Positions 1-8,174 of a stretch of DNA of 64,000 nt are shown one piece after another. The position numbers and the translations under genes were made by a program. How positions within the stretch are numbered: the stretch's first letter is position 1; every line of letters begins with the position of its first letter. The notes beneath the pieces were generated by a model, which was given only the letters and a program-made list of their open reading frames with translations, did no database searches and had not been told where the DNA came from. The stretch comes from Pseudoclavibacter sp. AY1F1 (GTDB taxonomy: Bacteria; Actinomycetota; Actinomycetes; Actinomycetales; Microbacteriaceae): positions 62,001-126,000 of the forward strand of contig NZ_PSTQ01000010.1 of assembly GCF_002931075.1 (NCBI RefSeq), in the 5' to 3' direction.

Positions 1-447
1 CCCTTCGGCGATCGTGGAGACCACCTGTACCGAGCCGTCTTCCTTGACCACTGCAGTTGAACTGATGCCGCTCGTGTGGTCCACGAAGAGCGTTCCGTCG
101 TTCGTGATCTCGGCCGGCGCCTCCGCACCTGTTGCCTGCACAAGCGACATCGTGACGGCCGTGCCATCGGCCGGGTCTACCTCGATGGAACTCGAGCTGG
201 ACTCCAGAGCGACCGTCGTCGGTTCCGTCTGATCGCCCGGGTCGATTGTCGCAGTCGCGTCGGTGCCACTGACGACGATGTCCTCGTGGAGGTTGTCGAA
301 GACCTCTGGTGTGACCTCTTCGATGGCTTCTTGCGACTCCGATTCGCTCGGTGTCTCCCCCGCCTCATCGGCATGCGCCGGCACGGCGCTCATGATGGTG
401 ATGCCCATGAGTGCCGCCAGTGTGGCGGCCGCAGCTTTCCGTTTCAT
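1..447 (-). CDS. Secreted protein of unknown function, C-terminus beyond the window edge
   Basis: The frame reads leftward from an ATG at 447, preceded by a strong AGGGGGG ribosome binding site, and is still open at base 1. The 149 visible residues begin with a basic stretch (MKRK) and a hydrophobic segment ending MSAVPAHA, a good signal peptide with an AxA cleavage site around residue 25. The mature part is rich in acidic residues, Ser and Thr, with no Cys and no domain I recognise, so it is probably extracellular or wall-associated. A perfect 28-bp palindrome lies 21 bp upstream of the start and may control it. The protein is truncated only by the window edge. Confidence 0.7.
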   Translation of the reverse strand, partial: MKRKAAAATLAALMGITIMSAVPAHADEAGETPSESESQEAIEEVTPEVFDNLHEDIVVSGTDATATIDPGDQTEPTTVALESSSSSIEVDPADGTAVTMSLVQATGAEAPAEITNDGTLFVDHTSGISSTAVVKEDGSVQVVSTIAEG

Positions 448-467
448 ATTCCCCCCTGGGATGATTC

Positions 468-495
468 AAAGACGCTACTTATAAGTAGCGTCTTT
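468..495. promoter_or_regulatory. Perfect 28-bp palindrome upstream of the secreted-protein gene
   Basis: The arms AAAGACGCTACTT and AAGTAGCGTCTTT meet at a central AT with no loop and no mismatch. The absence of a loop favours a dimeric-protein operator over a terminator. It ends 21 bp before the ATG at 447, a position suited to transcriptional or translational control. The regulator is not identified; the neighbouring GntR gene has a different operator-like site at its own promoter. Confidence 0.55.
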
Positions 496-599
496 GACCT
501 TACAGGGGTCGAGTCAGGATTGGTCCGGTCCATGCATATGCAAGTGAAGACCGCTCGTCACACGGGATCTGGTGCACCGCAGTGTCCAGCGCGCGTGCC

Positions 600-1259
600 T
601 CAGGCTCGAGTGAGGTGACGGTGCACTGTCGCGTGGATGCCCTCGATGTCGCCCTGCTCGGTGAGCCGCACGAGGGCTTCGTGGTGCGAACTGAAGTCGC
701 TGAGGGGTGCATGCGCACCCACGGCGTGGGACGAGCAGATGAGGGACTCGGTGGCGATCGTCGCGTAGGCCCGCGTGAGCCGCGAATTGCCTGCGCTCGC
801 CACGAAGCGAGTGTGGAACTCGTGGTCGAGGCGCAGCGCTCGAGCTTCGCTGCCCGCCGCGATGGCAGCGTCGAGCTCGCTGACGACCGAGGAGAGTGCA
901 GATGCGATGGCGGCCCGCTCCGCGGCGGGCCTGGCCGCGATGACGGCGGCGGCAGCGCATTCGAGCACTTCGCGGGCCGCGAAGATCTCCGCGACGTCCT
1001 CGTCGGTGAGCTCGCGAACGAACACCCCGCGATTGCGTCTGCTCTCGAGCAGCCCCTCTTGGATGAGCCTCTGCAGGGCTTCCCGCACAGGGCCGCGGGA
1101 GACCTGGAAGTCGCCGGCGATGCGCGCCTCGTTCAGCTGCGAGCCCGGCGCGAAGGTCCCATCCACGACGCGTTCGCGCAGGTGCTCGGCGATGATCGCC
1201 GACGTCGACTGGCTCTGGATCCCGGGCAGCGCCGTCGTGCTCTGGTGGGATGCGCTCAT
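600..1259 (-). CDS. GntR family transcriptional regulator, FCD (FadR) subfamily
   Basis: This 219-residue protein has an N-terminal GntR winged helix (about 18-85, with VSRGPVREALQRLIQEGLLE) and an all-helical FCD effector domain (about 90-215). The FCD part keeps the acidic and histidine positions that bind a metal in many family members (DHEFH near 145, SSHHEA near 190, VHRHL near the end). Its ATG overlaps the stop of the upstream CDF exporter by 4 bp (ATGA), so the two are one operon. A likely operator lies on the promoter of that operon (2340-2355). I infer autoregulation and control of metal export; FCD regulators more often sense organic acids, so the ligand is open. Confidence 0.88.
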   Translation of the reverse strand: MSASHQSTTALPGIQSQSTSAIIAEHLRERVVDGTFAPGSQLNEARIAGDFQVSRGPVREALQRLIQEGLLESRRNRGVFVRELTDEDVAEIFAAREVLECAAAAVIAARPAAERAAIASALSSVVSELDAAIAAGSEARALRLDHEFHTRFVASAGNSRLTRAYATIATESLICSSHAVGAHAPLSDFSSHHEALVRLTEQGDIEGIHATVHRHLTRA

Positions 1260-2317
1260 GAGTGCAGCTGGCCGGAGTGGGCTTCGTGGCCGACATGCGC
1301 GGCAGGTTCAACCTGGAACGTGCTGTGGCTCGTCTCGAAGTGCTCTTTGAGGCACGCATCGAGTTCGCACAGCACGGCGTCGAGGCCCCGCTCGTCGAGC
1401 GCTTCAGGGGCGACGACGACGTGGGCGGAGAACATGGGAACTCCCGAGGTGATGGTCCACGCGTGCACGTCGTGCACATCCACGACCCCCGGCACCGACC
1501 GGAGGTGCTCCCGGGTGGCGTCGAGGTCGACGTTCTTCGGGGTTGCCTCCATGAGCACATCCACGACCTCGCGGAGAAGGCTTACGGCTCTCGGCAAGAT
1601 GAGGACCGCGATGAGGATCGATGCGATCTGGTCGGCGACCATCCACCCGGTCACCCATATGACGATGGCGGCGATGATGACGGCGACAGATCCGAGCAGG
1701 TCGCCAAGCACCTCGAGGTACGCGCCGCGGACGTTGAGGCTCTCCTTCTGCCCCGAGCGGAGCACTAGGAGGGAGACCAGATTCGCGACGGCGCCGATGA
1801 CGGCGGCGAGGAGCATGATGCCCGATTCGATCTCGACTTCCTGCCCGAAGCGGCGAATTGCCTCGATGAAGATCGTGACCGCGATGACGCCGAGGATGAG
1901 GCCGTTGATGAGCGCCGCGAGCACCTCGGCGCGCTGGAAGCCGAAGGTGCGTCTGGAGGATGCGGGCAGCGTCGCGACGTAGCTGGCGAGGAGTGCGACG
2001 GTGACCCCGGCGGCATCGGTCAGCATGTGGCCGGCATCGGCGAGCAGGGAGAGCGAGTTCGAGGCGATCGCGCCGACGACCTGCACCAGGAACACGCTGG
2101 CCGTGATCGCGAGCACGATGATGAGCTTCTTGCGGTGCTTGCCCGTCGCCGTGGCGTGGTCGCCCAGGCCGTGGCTGTGGCCGTGCCCGTCAGAGTCGGT
2201 CGATGTGCGTTCGACGCAGGGGTGTTCAGGGCTGAACGACTCGCCACCCTCGTGGTCGTGCTCTGACGAGTGGCCGCTGGTGGGCTCGGCGTCGTCTGGC
2301 TTGTGGGGAATCGGCAT
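1256..2317 (-). CDS. Cation diffusion facilitator (CDF) metal exporter, CzcD/ZitB type
   Basis: A 353-residue inner-membrane proton-coupled exporter, probably for Zn(II) or a similar divalent ion. The His/Asp-rich N-terminus (about 1-58, with HDHEG and GHGHSHG) is a metal-binding tail. Six membrane helices follow, then a cytoplasmic domain from about 260 with the usual VHDVHAW. The transport-site motif in TM2 is intact (ADAGHMLTD), but the TM5 partner reads YLEVLGD where classical Zn transporters have HVLGD, so Glu replaces His. The C-terminus is again His-rich. The start is set by the promoter at 2324-2352, whose -10 lies 6 nt before the ATG. It is co-transcribed with the GntR gene. Confidence 0.92.
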   Translation of the reverse strand: MPIPHKPDDAEPTSGHSSEHDHEGGESFSPEHPCVERTSTDSDGHGHSHGLGDHATATGKHRKKLIIVLAITASVFLVQVVGAIASNSLSLLADAGHMLTDAAGVTVALLASYVATLPASSRRTFGFQRAEVLAALINGLILGVIAVTIFIEAIRRFGQEVEIESGIMLLAAVIGAVANLVSLLVLRSGQKESLNVRGAYLEVLGDLLGSVAVIIAAIVIWVTGWMVADQIASILIAVLILPRAVSLLREVVDVLMEATPKNVDLDATREHLRSVPGVVDVHDVHAWTITSGVPMFSAHVVVAPEALDERGLDAVLCELDACLKEHFETSHSTFQVEPAAHVGHEAHSGQLHS

Positions 2318-2323
2318 GACCTC

Positions 2324-2355
2324 AGGGTAGCCCGACCGTAGATTGTTGACAATCT
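2324..2355 (-). promoter_or_regulatory. Promoter of the CDF-GntR operon with GntR-type operator
   Basis: On the minus strand TTGTCA (2352-2347), a 17-bp spacer and TACCCT (2329-2324) form a sigma-70-like promoter. The -10 ends 6 nt from the ATG, implying a leaderless transcript. The inverted repeat AGATTGT-TG-ACAATCT (2340-2355) covers the -35; its core TTGTTGACAA fits the general GntR/FadR pattern of short dyads. Binding there by the co-transcribed GntR protein would block the promoter; that assignment is inference. Confidence 0.6.
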
Positions 2356-2404
2356 GCAGTTTGGTGACTTTTCGAGCCGCCTCGACCCCCGCTAGGCTCC
2401 TCCC

Positions 2405-2740
2405 ATGCCTTCATCGCCCGACGCCCCCGCCCAAGCAGAACACGAGGCTGACGACGCGGCGCTGCGTCGACTCACCTCGATCCGCGGCAGCATCGACAAC
2501 ATCGACGCAGCCCTCGTGCACATGCTCGCAGAGCGGTTCAAGTTCACGACCCTCGTGGGTGAGCTGAAGGCCGAGTATGGTCTGCCGCCCGCGGACCCGG
2601 ACCGGGAGCGCCGCCAGATCCTCCGCCTGCGTCAGCTCGCGGAGGAGGCGCACCTCGACCCTGAGTTCGCCGAGACGTTCATCAATTTCATCATCGCCGA
2701 GGTGATCCGCCACCACGAGCGCATCGCCGAGCAGGTCTAG
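2405..2740 (+). CDS. Chorismate mutase, AroQ class
   Basis: A compact 111-residue all-alpha chorismate mutase converting chorismate to prephenate for Phe/Tyr synthesis in the cytoplasm. The AroQ landmarks are present: an Arg in the first helix (SIRGSIDNIDAAL), VGELKAEY carrying the catalytic Lys, PDRERR in the second helix, and a long third helix (FAETFINFIIAEVIRHH). No dehydratase or DAHP synthase domain is fused, so it is a stand-alone enzyme. A -10-like TAGGCT at 2393-2398 is followed after 6 nt by the ATG, which indicates a leaderless mRNA and supports this start. Confidence 0.9.
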   Translation: MPSSPDAPAQAEHEADDAALRRLTSIRGSIDNIDAALVHMLAERFKFTTLVGELKAEYGLPPADPDRERRQILRLRQLAEEAHLDPEFAETFINFIIAEVIRHHERIAEQV

Positions 2741-2803
2741 CTCGCCAGCCCAGCCCAGCCCGGCCCGGTCCAGCCCGGACCCAGTGCATCCTGGCCCGGC
2801 TCG

Positions 2804-4009
2804 TCAGCGCCGCGCGAGTGCATCCGCCATGCGCTGGATGATCTCCTCGAGTATCGGCTTGGGTGTTGCGAAGACGATACGCACGTACTGCTCGAAGCCC
2901 GCGCCGCAGGACGCGCCGGCGGTCAGGGTGACGCCCGCGTTGTCGAGGAAGAACTTTGCGGGAGGGCCTTCGATGCCGAGCTCTGACACGTCGAGCCAGG
3001 CCACGTAGGTTGATTCCGGCACGATCGCGCGAACTCCGGGCAGGTGATCGGCGACAAGCGAGAAGAGGAGGTCGCGGTTCGCGACGAGCGCCCTGTTGAC
3101 TTCATCGAGCCAGTCATCGCTGTCGCGGTACGCGGCCTCTGCAGCGAATGCGCCGAGGATCGAGGATCCCCAGACGACGCCGAACCCGAACGTGCGGTAG
3201 TGCTCGAGGTCGTCGTCGTTCGTGAAGATGAGCTGCGCTGACTTGAGGCCGGCGACGTTCCAGGCTTTTGACGCTGCCGTCGAGGTCACGGAGTGGCGCG
3301 CTGCCTCCTCGGAGATCGAGGCGTAGGGGATGTGCGGCGGCCCGTCGAGAGTGAGCGGCGCCCAGATCTCGTCGGCGAACACGCGGCCGCCGCCGCGTTC
3401 GACGATGTCGGCGAGGCGGAGCAGCTCCTCACGCGTGTAGATGGCACCCGTCGGGTTGTGCGGGTTGACGAGGACGACGTTGGCGGGGCCGTTCGCGAAG
3501 GCCCGCTCGATGCCGTCGAAGTCGAGCGTCCACCGGTCGTTCTCGATGACGCCTGGCACCTCAATCGTCTCGCGTCCTTGCAGCGCTTCGGTGACGAGGA
3601 ACGGCATGTAGGCGGGCGTCGGCACGATGATGGGGGAGCCGGGCGCGGTGAAGTGCCGCACGAACACGTCGAAGGCGCCCATGACGTCGGCGACGTGGTG
3701 AATGCGCTCCGGGGCCACGGCCCACTCGTAGCGTCGCTCGAAGAAGGCGGATGCGGCGGCCGTGGTCCGTGCCCAGGTGGGCGGGGCGAGGTAGCCGAGT
3801 TCGTCCTTTGTGACGGCGCTCACGATCGCGTCCCGCACGTTGGAGGCCGTGCCGAAGTCCATCTCCGCAACCCACGCGCCGATGGTGCCCTCGTTGAGGC
3901 TCCACTTTCGGCTGTCAGGGCGGTCAAGTTCCGCGCGGCTGATTGCATCGAAGCGCGTGGTGGTCGCCACCTTGCTTGACGGTGGTGTCTTGCTTGTCGG
4001 CGTGGGCAT
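2804..4009 (-). CDS. PLP-dependent C-S beta-lyase, MalY/PatB type aminotransferase-fold enzyme
   Basis: A 401-residue fold-type I PLP enzyme most like MalY/PatB cystathionine beta-lyases, which cleave cystathionine or cysteine conjugates to thiol, pyruvate and ammonia. Key motifs: AWVAEMDFGTA near the N-terminus, VNPHNPTG, FADEIWAPL, and the PLP lysine in TSTAASKAWNVAGLKSA. The open frame extends further upstream, but the ATG at 4009 is preferred because TACGCT lies 6 nt before it. It is divergent from metY 99 bp away, so the pair plausibly handles methionine-pathway sulfur in both directions. A general aminotransferase role cannot be excluded. Confidence 0.85.
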   Translation of the reverse strand: MPTPTSKTPPSSKVATTTRFDAISRAELDRPDSRKWSLNEGTIGAWVAEMDFGTASNVRDAIVSAVTKDELGYLAPPTWARTTAAASAFFERRYEWAVAPERIHHVADVMGAFDVFVRHFTAPGSPIIVPTPAYMPFLVTEALQGRETIEVPGVIENDRWTLDFDGIERAFANGPANVVLVNPHNPTGAIYTREELLRLADIVERGGGRVFADEIWAPLTLDGPPHIPYASISEEAARHSVTSTAASKAWNVAGLKSAQLIFTNDDDLEHYRTFGFGVVWGSSILGAFAAEAAYRDSDDWLDEVNRALVANRDLLFSLVADHLPGVRAIVPESTYVAWLDVSELGIEGPPAKFFLDNAGVTLTAGASCGAGFEQYVRIVFATPKPILEEIIQRMADALARR

Positions 4010-4108
4010 GGGGGAAGCGTAGCCATGTGAACGTTCAAGGCCCCCCGCGTATTTCCAAAGGTTTCGCCGCGGCTCCACAAGCTGACGCGAGTTCCGTACG
4101 TTGACCCT

Positions 4109-5410
4109 GTGGCCATTGAAGAACGAAATGAACAGACCTTTGCGACCAGGCAGATCCACGCCGGCGCGGTCGTCGACAGCGACGTCGGCGCGCGCGTGAC
4201 GCCGATCTACCAGAGCGCTGGGTACGTCTTCCCGTCGTACGACGAGGCAGAGGCCAGGTTCTCGGGCGAGAGCGTCGGGCGCGCCTACTCTCGGGGCGAC
4301 AACCCGACGAACGTCGTGGCAGGGAAGCGCATCGCGAACCTCGAGGGTGGGCGCAACGGTCTTGTCGTGTCGAGCGGGCAGGCGGCCATCGCCATGACGC
4401 TCTTCTCGTTGGCCGCCTCCGGTGATCACATCCTCTCGACGGCCAGCCTCTACGGTGGCACGCGTCAGCTCTTCGACGGCAGCCTCACACGGCAGGGCCT
4501 GAACTTCGAATTCCTTGGCGCAGATGCGACCGAAGAGGAGTGGCTGTCACGCGTTCGGCCAGAGACCCGTGCCGTGTACACGGAGTCGGTGCCGAACCCG
4601 AAGAACGACGTCGTCGATCTCGAGCTCCTTGGGCGCGTGGCGGCGAAGGCAGGCGTGCCGCTCATCGTCGACAACACGGTTGCGACCCCCTACTTGTGTC
4701 GTCCCATCGAATGGGGCGCCGACATCGTCATCCACTCGACCTCGAAGTGGCTTTCTGGTCATGGCTCGGTCATCGGCGGCGTCATCATCGACGCCGGCAA
4801 GTTCGACTGGGCGGCCAACTCTGCGCGCTTCCCGCACTTCACGAAGGGCTCATTCGAGGGGGCGCCGTCGTTCATCGAACGCTACGGCGCGGACACGTTC
4901 ATGAGCTACGTGAAGTCGGTGACCGTGCTCGACTACGGCCCCACGGTGCCGCCGACGAGCACGTTTCTGCTGCTGCACGGCATCGAGACGCTGTCGCTGC
5001 GCATGGAGCGCCACGTCGAGAACGCGCAGCGCGTCGCGGAGTGGCTCGAGTCTCGGCCCGAGGTTGCTTCCGTCGACTATTCGGGTCTCCCGTCGAACGA
5101 CTACTACGAGCTCGCACAGAAGTACCTGCCGAACGGGGCCGGTTCGGTCGTCTCGTTCGACCTGCCCGGTGGGCCGGATGCGGCGCGCAAGTTCGTGGAG
5201 GCCCTCGAGCTGGTCAGCCATATGACGCACATCGGAGACGTGCGCACGCTGGCGCTGCACATGCAGTCGACGATCTTCAAGCGCTCCTCGCAGGAGCAGC
5301 GCGACGAGGCCGGCGTGACGCCAGGGCTCATCCGCCTGTCGATCGGTATTGAGGGGATCGACGACATCCTCGCCGACCTCGAACGCGGACTCGAGGCGAC
5401 CAAAGCGTAG
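4109..5410 (+). CDS. metY: O-acetylhomoserine (thiol)-lyase / sulfhydrylase
   Basis: A 433-residue Cys/Met-metabolism PLP enzyme. Its length and motifs fit MetY, which makes homocysteine directly from O-acetylhomoserine and sulfide: TPIYQSAGYVF, YSRGDNPTN, SSGQAAIAMTLF, VDNTVATPYL and the PLP lysine in IHSTSKWLSGHG. MetB/MetC relatives are shorter (about 380-400 residues), which favours MetY. The start is a GTG; TACGTT at 4097-4102 sits 6 nt before it, so the message is probably leaderless and leaves no room for a riboswitch. Confidence 0.92.
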   Translation: MAIEERNEQTFATRQIHAGAVVDSDVGARVTPIYQSAGYVFPSYDEAEARFSGESVGRAYSRGDNPTNVVAGKRIANLEGGRNGLVVSSGQAAIAMTLFSLAASGDHILSTASLYGGTRQLFDGSLTRQGLNFEFLGADATEEEWLSRVRPETRAVYTESVPNPKNDVVDLELLGRVAAKAGVPLIVDNTVATPYLCRPIEWGADIVIHSTSKWLSGHGSVIGGVIIDAGKFDWAANSARFPHFTKGSFEGAPSFIERYGADTFMSYVKSVTVLDYGPTVPPTSTFLLLHGIETLSLRMERHVENAQRVAEWLESRPEVASVDYSGLPSNDYYELAQKYLPNGAGSVVSFDLPGGPDAARKFVEALELVSHMTHIGDVRTLALHMQSTIFKRSSQEQRDEAGVTPGLIRLSIGIEGIDDILADLERGLEATKA

Positions 5411-5481
5411 GTCGGCGCCCGCAGCGCCCCTTACGCACCAGGGGCGCATGCTAGCCCGGAGGTGTTCCTCTTCCGGCTCCG

Positions 5482-5961
5482 TTAGGCGGTCACGGTCACG
5501 ATCGCGCTGGAGGGGCCGCCGCAGACGTCAGCGTCGTCTCGCTTCCAGTCTGGAGATACGACCGTGTCCGTGACTGTGCCCCCGGCGCTATCCAGGGTTC
5601 TCACGGTGAGCTCCTCGGGGTGGTACATGTCGATCCGGAAGGTCCAGCTTCCCGCCGTCGGGTTGCTCGCGATGAGATCGCCGGGGACGAGGATCTCTTC
5701 GTTGAGCGGCTCGGATAGGGTCGAAAGGCACGTGCGTTCCGGGCAGAGCTGGACCTCGGCAACCTCGCTGGTGTCGCCCTCGAATTGCACCTCAAGGTTG
5801 TCGAACCACCCGACTGCGGGGCAGGCCGTGGTGATCGGGGCACTGCAAGCGCCGAGTGTGAGTGCTGTCGTGAGGGCGACCAGGGTCGCGGCTGCGCTGC
5901 GGGTCGCGCGGTTCTCGGGACCGGACTGCGAGTGTGTGTCACTGTGAGCCATGCGCTGCAT
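5482..5961 (-). CDS. Lipoprotein of unknown function
   Basis: The 159-residue product starts at the ATG at 5961, chosen over an ATG eight codons earlier because GTGGAGGAG lies 6 nt upstream of it. A long n-region is followed by a hydrophobic core and the lipobox LTLGAC, so it should be lipid-anchored on the outer face of the membrane. The mature part has paired cysteines (CPAVGWF; CPERTC; CGGP) suggesting disulfides, and a predicted beta-rich body. I recognise no family. It is an isolated minus-strand gene. Confidence 0.65.
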   Translation of the reverse strand: MQRMAHSDTHSQSGPENRATRSAAATLVALTTALTLGACSAPITTACPAVGWFDNLEVQFEGDTSEVAEVQLCPERTCLSTLSEPLNEEILVPGDLIASNPTAGSWTFRIDMYHPEELTVRTLDSAGGTVTDTVVSPDWKRDDADVCGGPSSAIVTVTA

Positions 5962-6009
5962 CGTAGTCTCCTCCACTTCGTGCAACGTTTCGAGGTCTGA
6001 ACGCGCTCA

Positions 6010-6543
6010 TCACGCACCCCGCGCGCGATGCCGGCGAACTGCGGCCCGGTTCGCGCAGCGCACGGAGCAGTAGCGCTGCCGGCCATTCCGGGTGACGTCG
6101 ACGACGACGTTCCGGCAGTCGTCGCCGGCGTCGAGTCCCGCCGCGCACCGGCTCAGTCGGTGCATGCCGCGGGTGGTGAGGTGGAGGGCGGTGCCGACGG
6201 TGATGACGGCGAGCAGGATCTCTGGCAGTGACATCTCCCAGCCTCGGTAGTGGAGGTGCCACCCCTCGTTGTCGTGGTTTGTGAGGCGCGGGTATGCGGT
6301 CGCCGAGGCCATGAGCGTGTTCAGTACTTCGGCGCGCTCTTCGTCGGTGGGGGCATCCACAACCCTGAGCCACTGGTCGATCACCGATCGGGTTCGCGGG
6401 TGGTCCTCGGCCTCCGGTGGGAAGGGCATCGTCATGCCGTGCTCGCGAGTTCTGGCAAGCAGTGCCGGGCGGTCCACTGGCCAGTCGTTGGCGAGGGATG
6501 CTGCCAGTACAACCGCGTATTCGCCGTAAGGGTTGAGATGCAT
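6010..6543 (-). CDS. CGNR zinc-finger protein (ABATE-like regulator)
   Basis: A 177-residue protein whose C-terminus is a CGNR-type zinc finger: RCAAGLDAG, DDCRNVVVD, then RYCSVRCANRAAVRRHR. The four Cys and the basic tail are the family signature, associated with putative stress-related transcription regulators. The N-terminal 120 residues correspond to the poorly characterised ABATE region. The start lies 26 bp from the divergent small gene at 6570. A TGTAAT hexamer sits 6 nt before the ATG, so leaderless initiation is possible. Confidence 0.8.
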   Translation of the reverse strand: MHLNPYGEYAVVLAASLANDWPVDRPALLARTREHGMTMPFPPEAEDHPRTRSVIDQWLRVVDAPTDEERAEVLNTLMASATAYPRLTNHDNEGWHLHYRGWEMSLPEILLAVITVGTALHLTTRGMHRLSRCAAGLDAGDDCRNVVVDVTRNGRQRYCSVRCANRAAVRRHRARGA

Positions 6544-6569
6544 AAGGCTATTACACCAGGCTCGGAGGC

Positions 6570-6845
6570 ATGACGAAACTCACCCCCACAGACGACTTCG
6601 CAACCCGCCCGATCGAGCTGCCCCGCATCAGTGGCCTCAAGGCCGAAGGGCTCGCTTCGCCATCATTGACCTGTGTCGAGCACGGATGGGCAACCGCATC
6701 CCGCCACTCGACGTCTCTCGGCATCGTGATCTACAGCACGTGTGGCACGTGTGGCGCGTACCGAGCCGAGATCCTCGCGTCGGATGGCCTCTTCCCGCAG
6801 CCCATCTCCGACGCGATCGTGGCCCCGAATATGCGCGGCCTGTGA
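6570..6845 (+). CDS. Small hypothetical protein with a CxxC motif
   Basis: A 91-residue protein with Cys-containing motifs (TCVEHGW and STCGTCGAYRAE) that could form a small metal site. It has no signal peptide or membrane segment. CAGGCT lies 7 nt before the ATG, matching the leaderless pattern of its neighbours. The frame was chosen because an overlapping alternative frame lacks such a start. I do not recognise a family. The divergent CGNR gene shares its intergenic region. Confidence 0.5.
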   Translation: MTKLTPTDDFATRPIELPRISGLKAEGLASPSLTCVEHGWATASRHSTSLGIVIYSTCGTCGAYRAEILASDGLFPQPISDAIVAPNMRGL

Positions 6846-6956
6846 TGTGAGGGGCCGGACGCATGGGCTCCGGTTTCCCGCGTACATCTCTCGGATGACG
6901 AAGTTCACCACTTCGGATGACGTGATCGGCCCGGTCCAACGCGTACTGTCGAGCCT

Positions 6957-7424
6957 GTGCATTCCCGTCGAGTCGTGACCTTCGTTGCCCTCAGCGTGCT
7001 CGCCGCTACCTCGCTGTCTGCGTGCGCGCCGCCCGACCCCGTGCGCCTCGTCGATCACCTCGCCGTCAACGAGCTGTCCGCGACGCTTAACATCGACGAG
7101 CTGCTGCCCGATGATGCGTCCGCGTTTGTGCTCGGCTGTCCGTACAGCGACGTGGATGCGCTCGCGACGAACACGGGCATCGAACGAGACCGGTTCCGCA
7201 TCGGCGACCGCCACCTGCCCGGACTCAACACGGATGGACCCATCGCCCTGCTGCCGATCGTCGACGGCAAGGTGCGCCCGGGCGTGGAGTACGACACGCA
7301 GTACGTGTCGATGTGCGGGACGCACAATACCCCGGTCATCGACCGCGGCTCGATCGTCACGTTCGCCCAGGACGGCTACGGGTGGTGGTTCGCCGTGTCG
7401 GTGCAACCGAGCGAACAGGTGTAG
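6957..7424 (+). CDS. Lipoprotein of unknown function
   Basis: A 155-residue predicted lipoprotein: basic start (MHSRR), hydrophobic core, then the lipobox SLSAC at about residue 23. Three further Cys (LGCPYSDV, MCGTHN) lie in the mature domain. It begins at a GTG with TACTGT 7 nt upstream, consistent with leaderless initiation. No catalytic motif was found and no known family is claimed. It belongs to a cluster of small exported proteins between 5.4 and 9.7 kb. Confidence 0.65.
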   Translation: MHSRRVVTFVALSVLAATSLSACAPPDPVRLVDHLAVNELSATLNIDELLPDDASAFVLGCPYSDVDALATNTGIERDRFRIGDRHLPGLNTDGPIALLPIVDGKVRPGVEYDTQYVSMCGTHNTPVIDRGSIVTFAQDGYGWWFAVSVQPSEQV

Positions 7425-7697
7425 CGCGTTCGATCCCACGCGAGACGCGGTGAGGTCCCCGATCCCGCCCTCGGCGTCCGGCCAGCACGTGGTGATGAGG
7501 TGTCCTGCGTGCGCGGTTCCCGGTGAGGGGTGCTGGGCTGAGGTGTGACGGCCGAAGCCGTGACGCTGCCCACCGCGTCGACAGGTGGACTGGGAAACCG
7601 CCAGCCCTCGGTGTGTGCTCGCGCCGTGCGCCTACCGACTCACCGCGATGATGTGCTCGCTGCTCGCTGCTCGCTGCTCTCTGCTCTGGGGCCAGGC

Positions 7698-8162
7698 TTA
7701 CGCCTCCAGGAGCTCGACCTCCCAGTTCGTCCGCTGGATGATGACGTCGAGTTCGCGCAGCGCCTGCGCAACACCGTCCGCCTTGGCCCGCACGTCGCGC
7801 ACGGGCAGTGCTGACATCTGCCGCAGCTCGCTGCGCATCTGGCGCTGCCCCCACGACCCGGCCGCCGCATCCGCTGCCCGAACCAGGATGCTGTGCTGGC
7901 TTCGCAGCGTTTCGCGCGCCGCGAGGAGGGCGGTGATCGTGCGTCCGTCCTCGGTGGGAGAAGTCGCGTTGGTGATATTGATCGACGTGACGAGGCGCTC
8001 GAGCTGCAAAAGGCGCGTCGCGCACTCGTCGAGGAGCTCGCCCGCGTCTTCCGTGGGCTGCTCACCCTCCTGATAGGAGGCGTTCGCGACGATGCGAGCC
8101 TGTAGCGACTCGACGCGCTTCTGCAGGTCAGCGCGCTCCAAGAGCGCTTCGGCGAGTTTCAT
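7698..8162 (-). CDS. DIP1984 family protein (septicolysin-like)
   Basis: A 154-residue helical protein matching the DIP1984 family of actinobacteria: start MKLAEALLERADLQKR, the central NITNATSPTEDGRTIT, and the closing DVIIQRTNWEVELLE. Family members are cytosolic and mostly uncharacterised; a septicolysin label exists in databases with little functional support. Heptad-like Leu spacing suggests coiled-coil association. The gene is 12 bp from the end of the upstream lipoprotein gene (8175-9074), so they may be co-transcribed. The 273 bp downstream (7425-7697) contain only short GCTCGCT repeats and no gene that I can support. Confidence 0.82.
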   Translation of the reverse strand: MKLAEALLERADLQKRVESLQARIVANASYQEGEQPTEDAGELLDECATRLLQLERLVTSINITNATSPTEDGRTITALLAARETLRSQHSILVRAADAAAGSWGQRQMRSELRQMSALPVRDVRAKADGVAQALRELDVIIQRTNWEVELLEA

Positions 8163-8174
8163 GCGTCCACGATC

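Noticed and set aside
4010-4108. Possible SAM or cobalamin riboswitch upstream of metY
   Set aside because: The -10-like box lies 6 nt before the GTG, leaving no leader, and no riboswitch helices are visible in the 99-bp gap.
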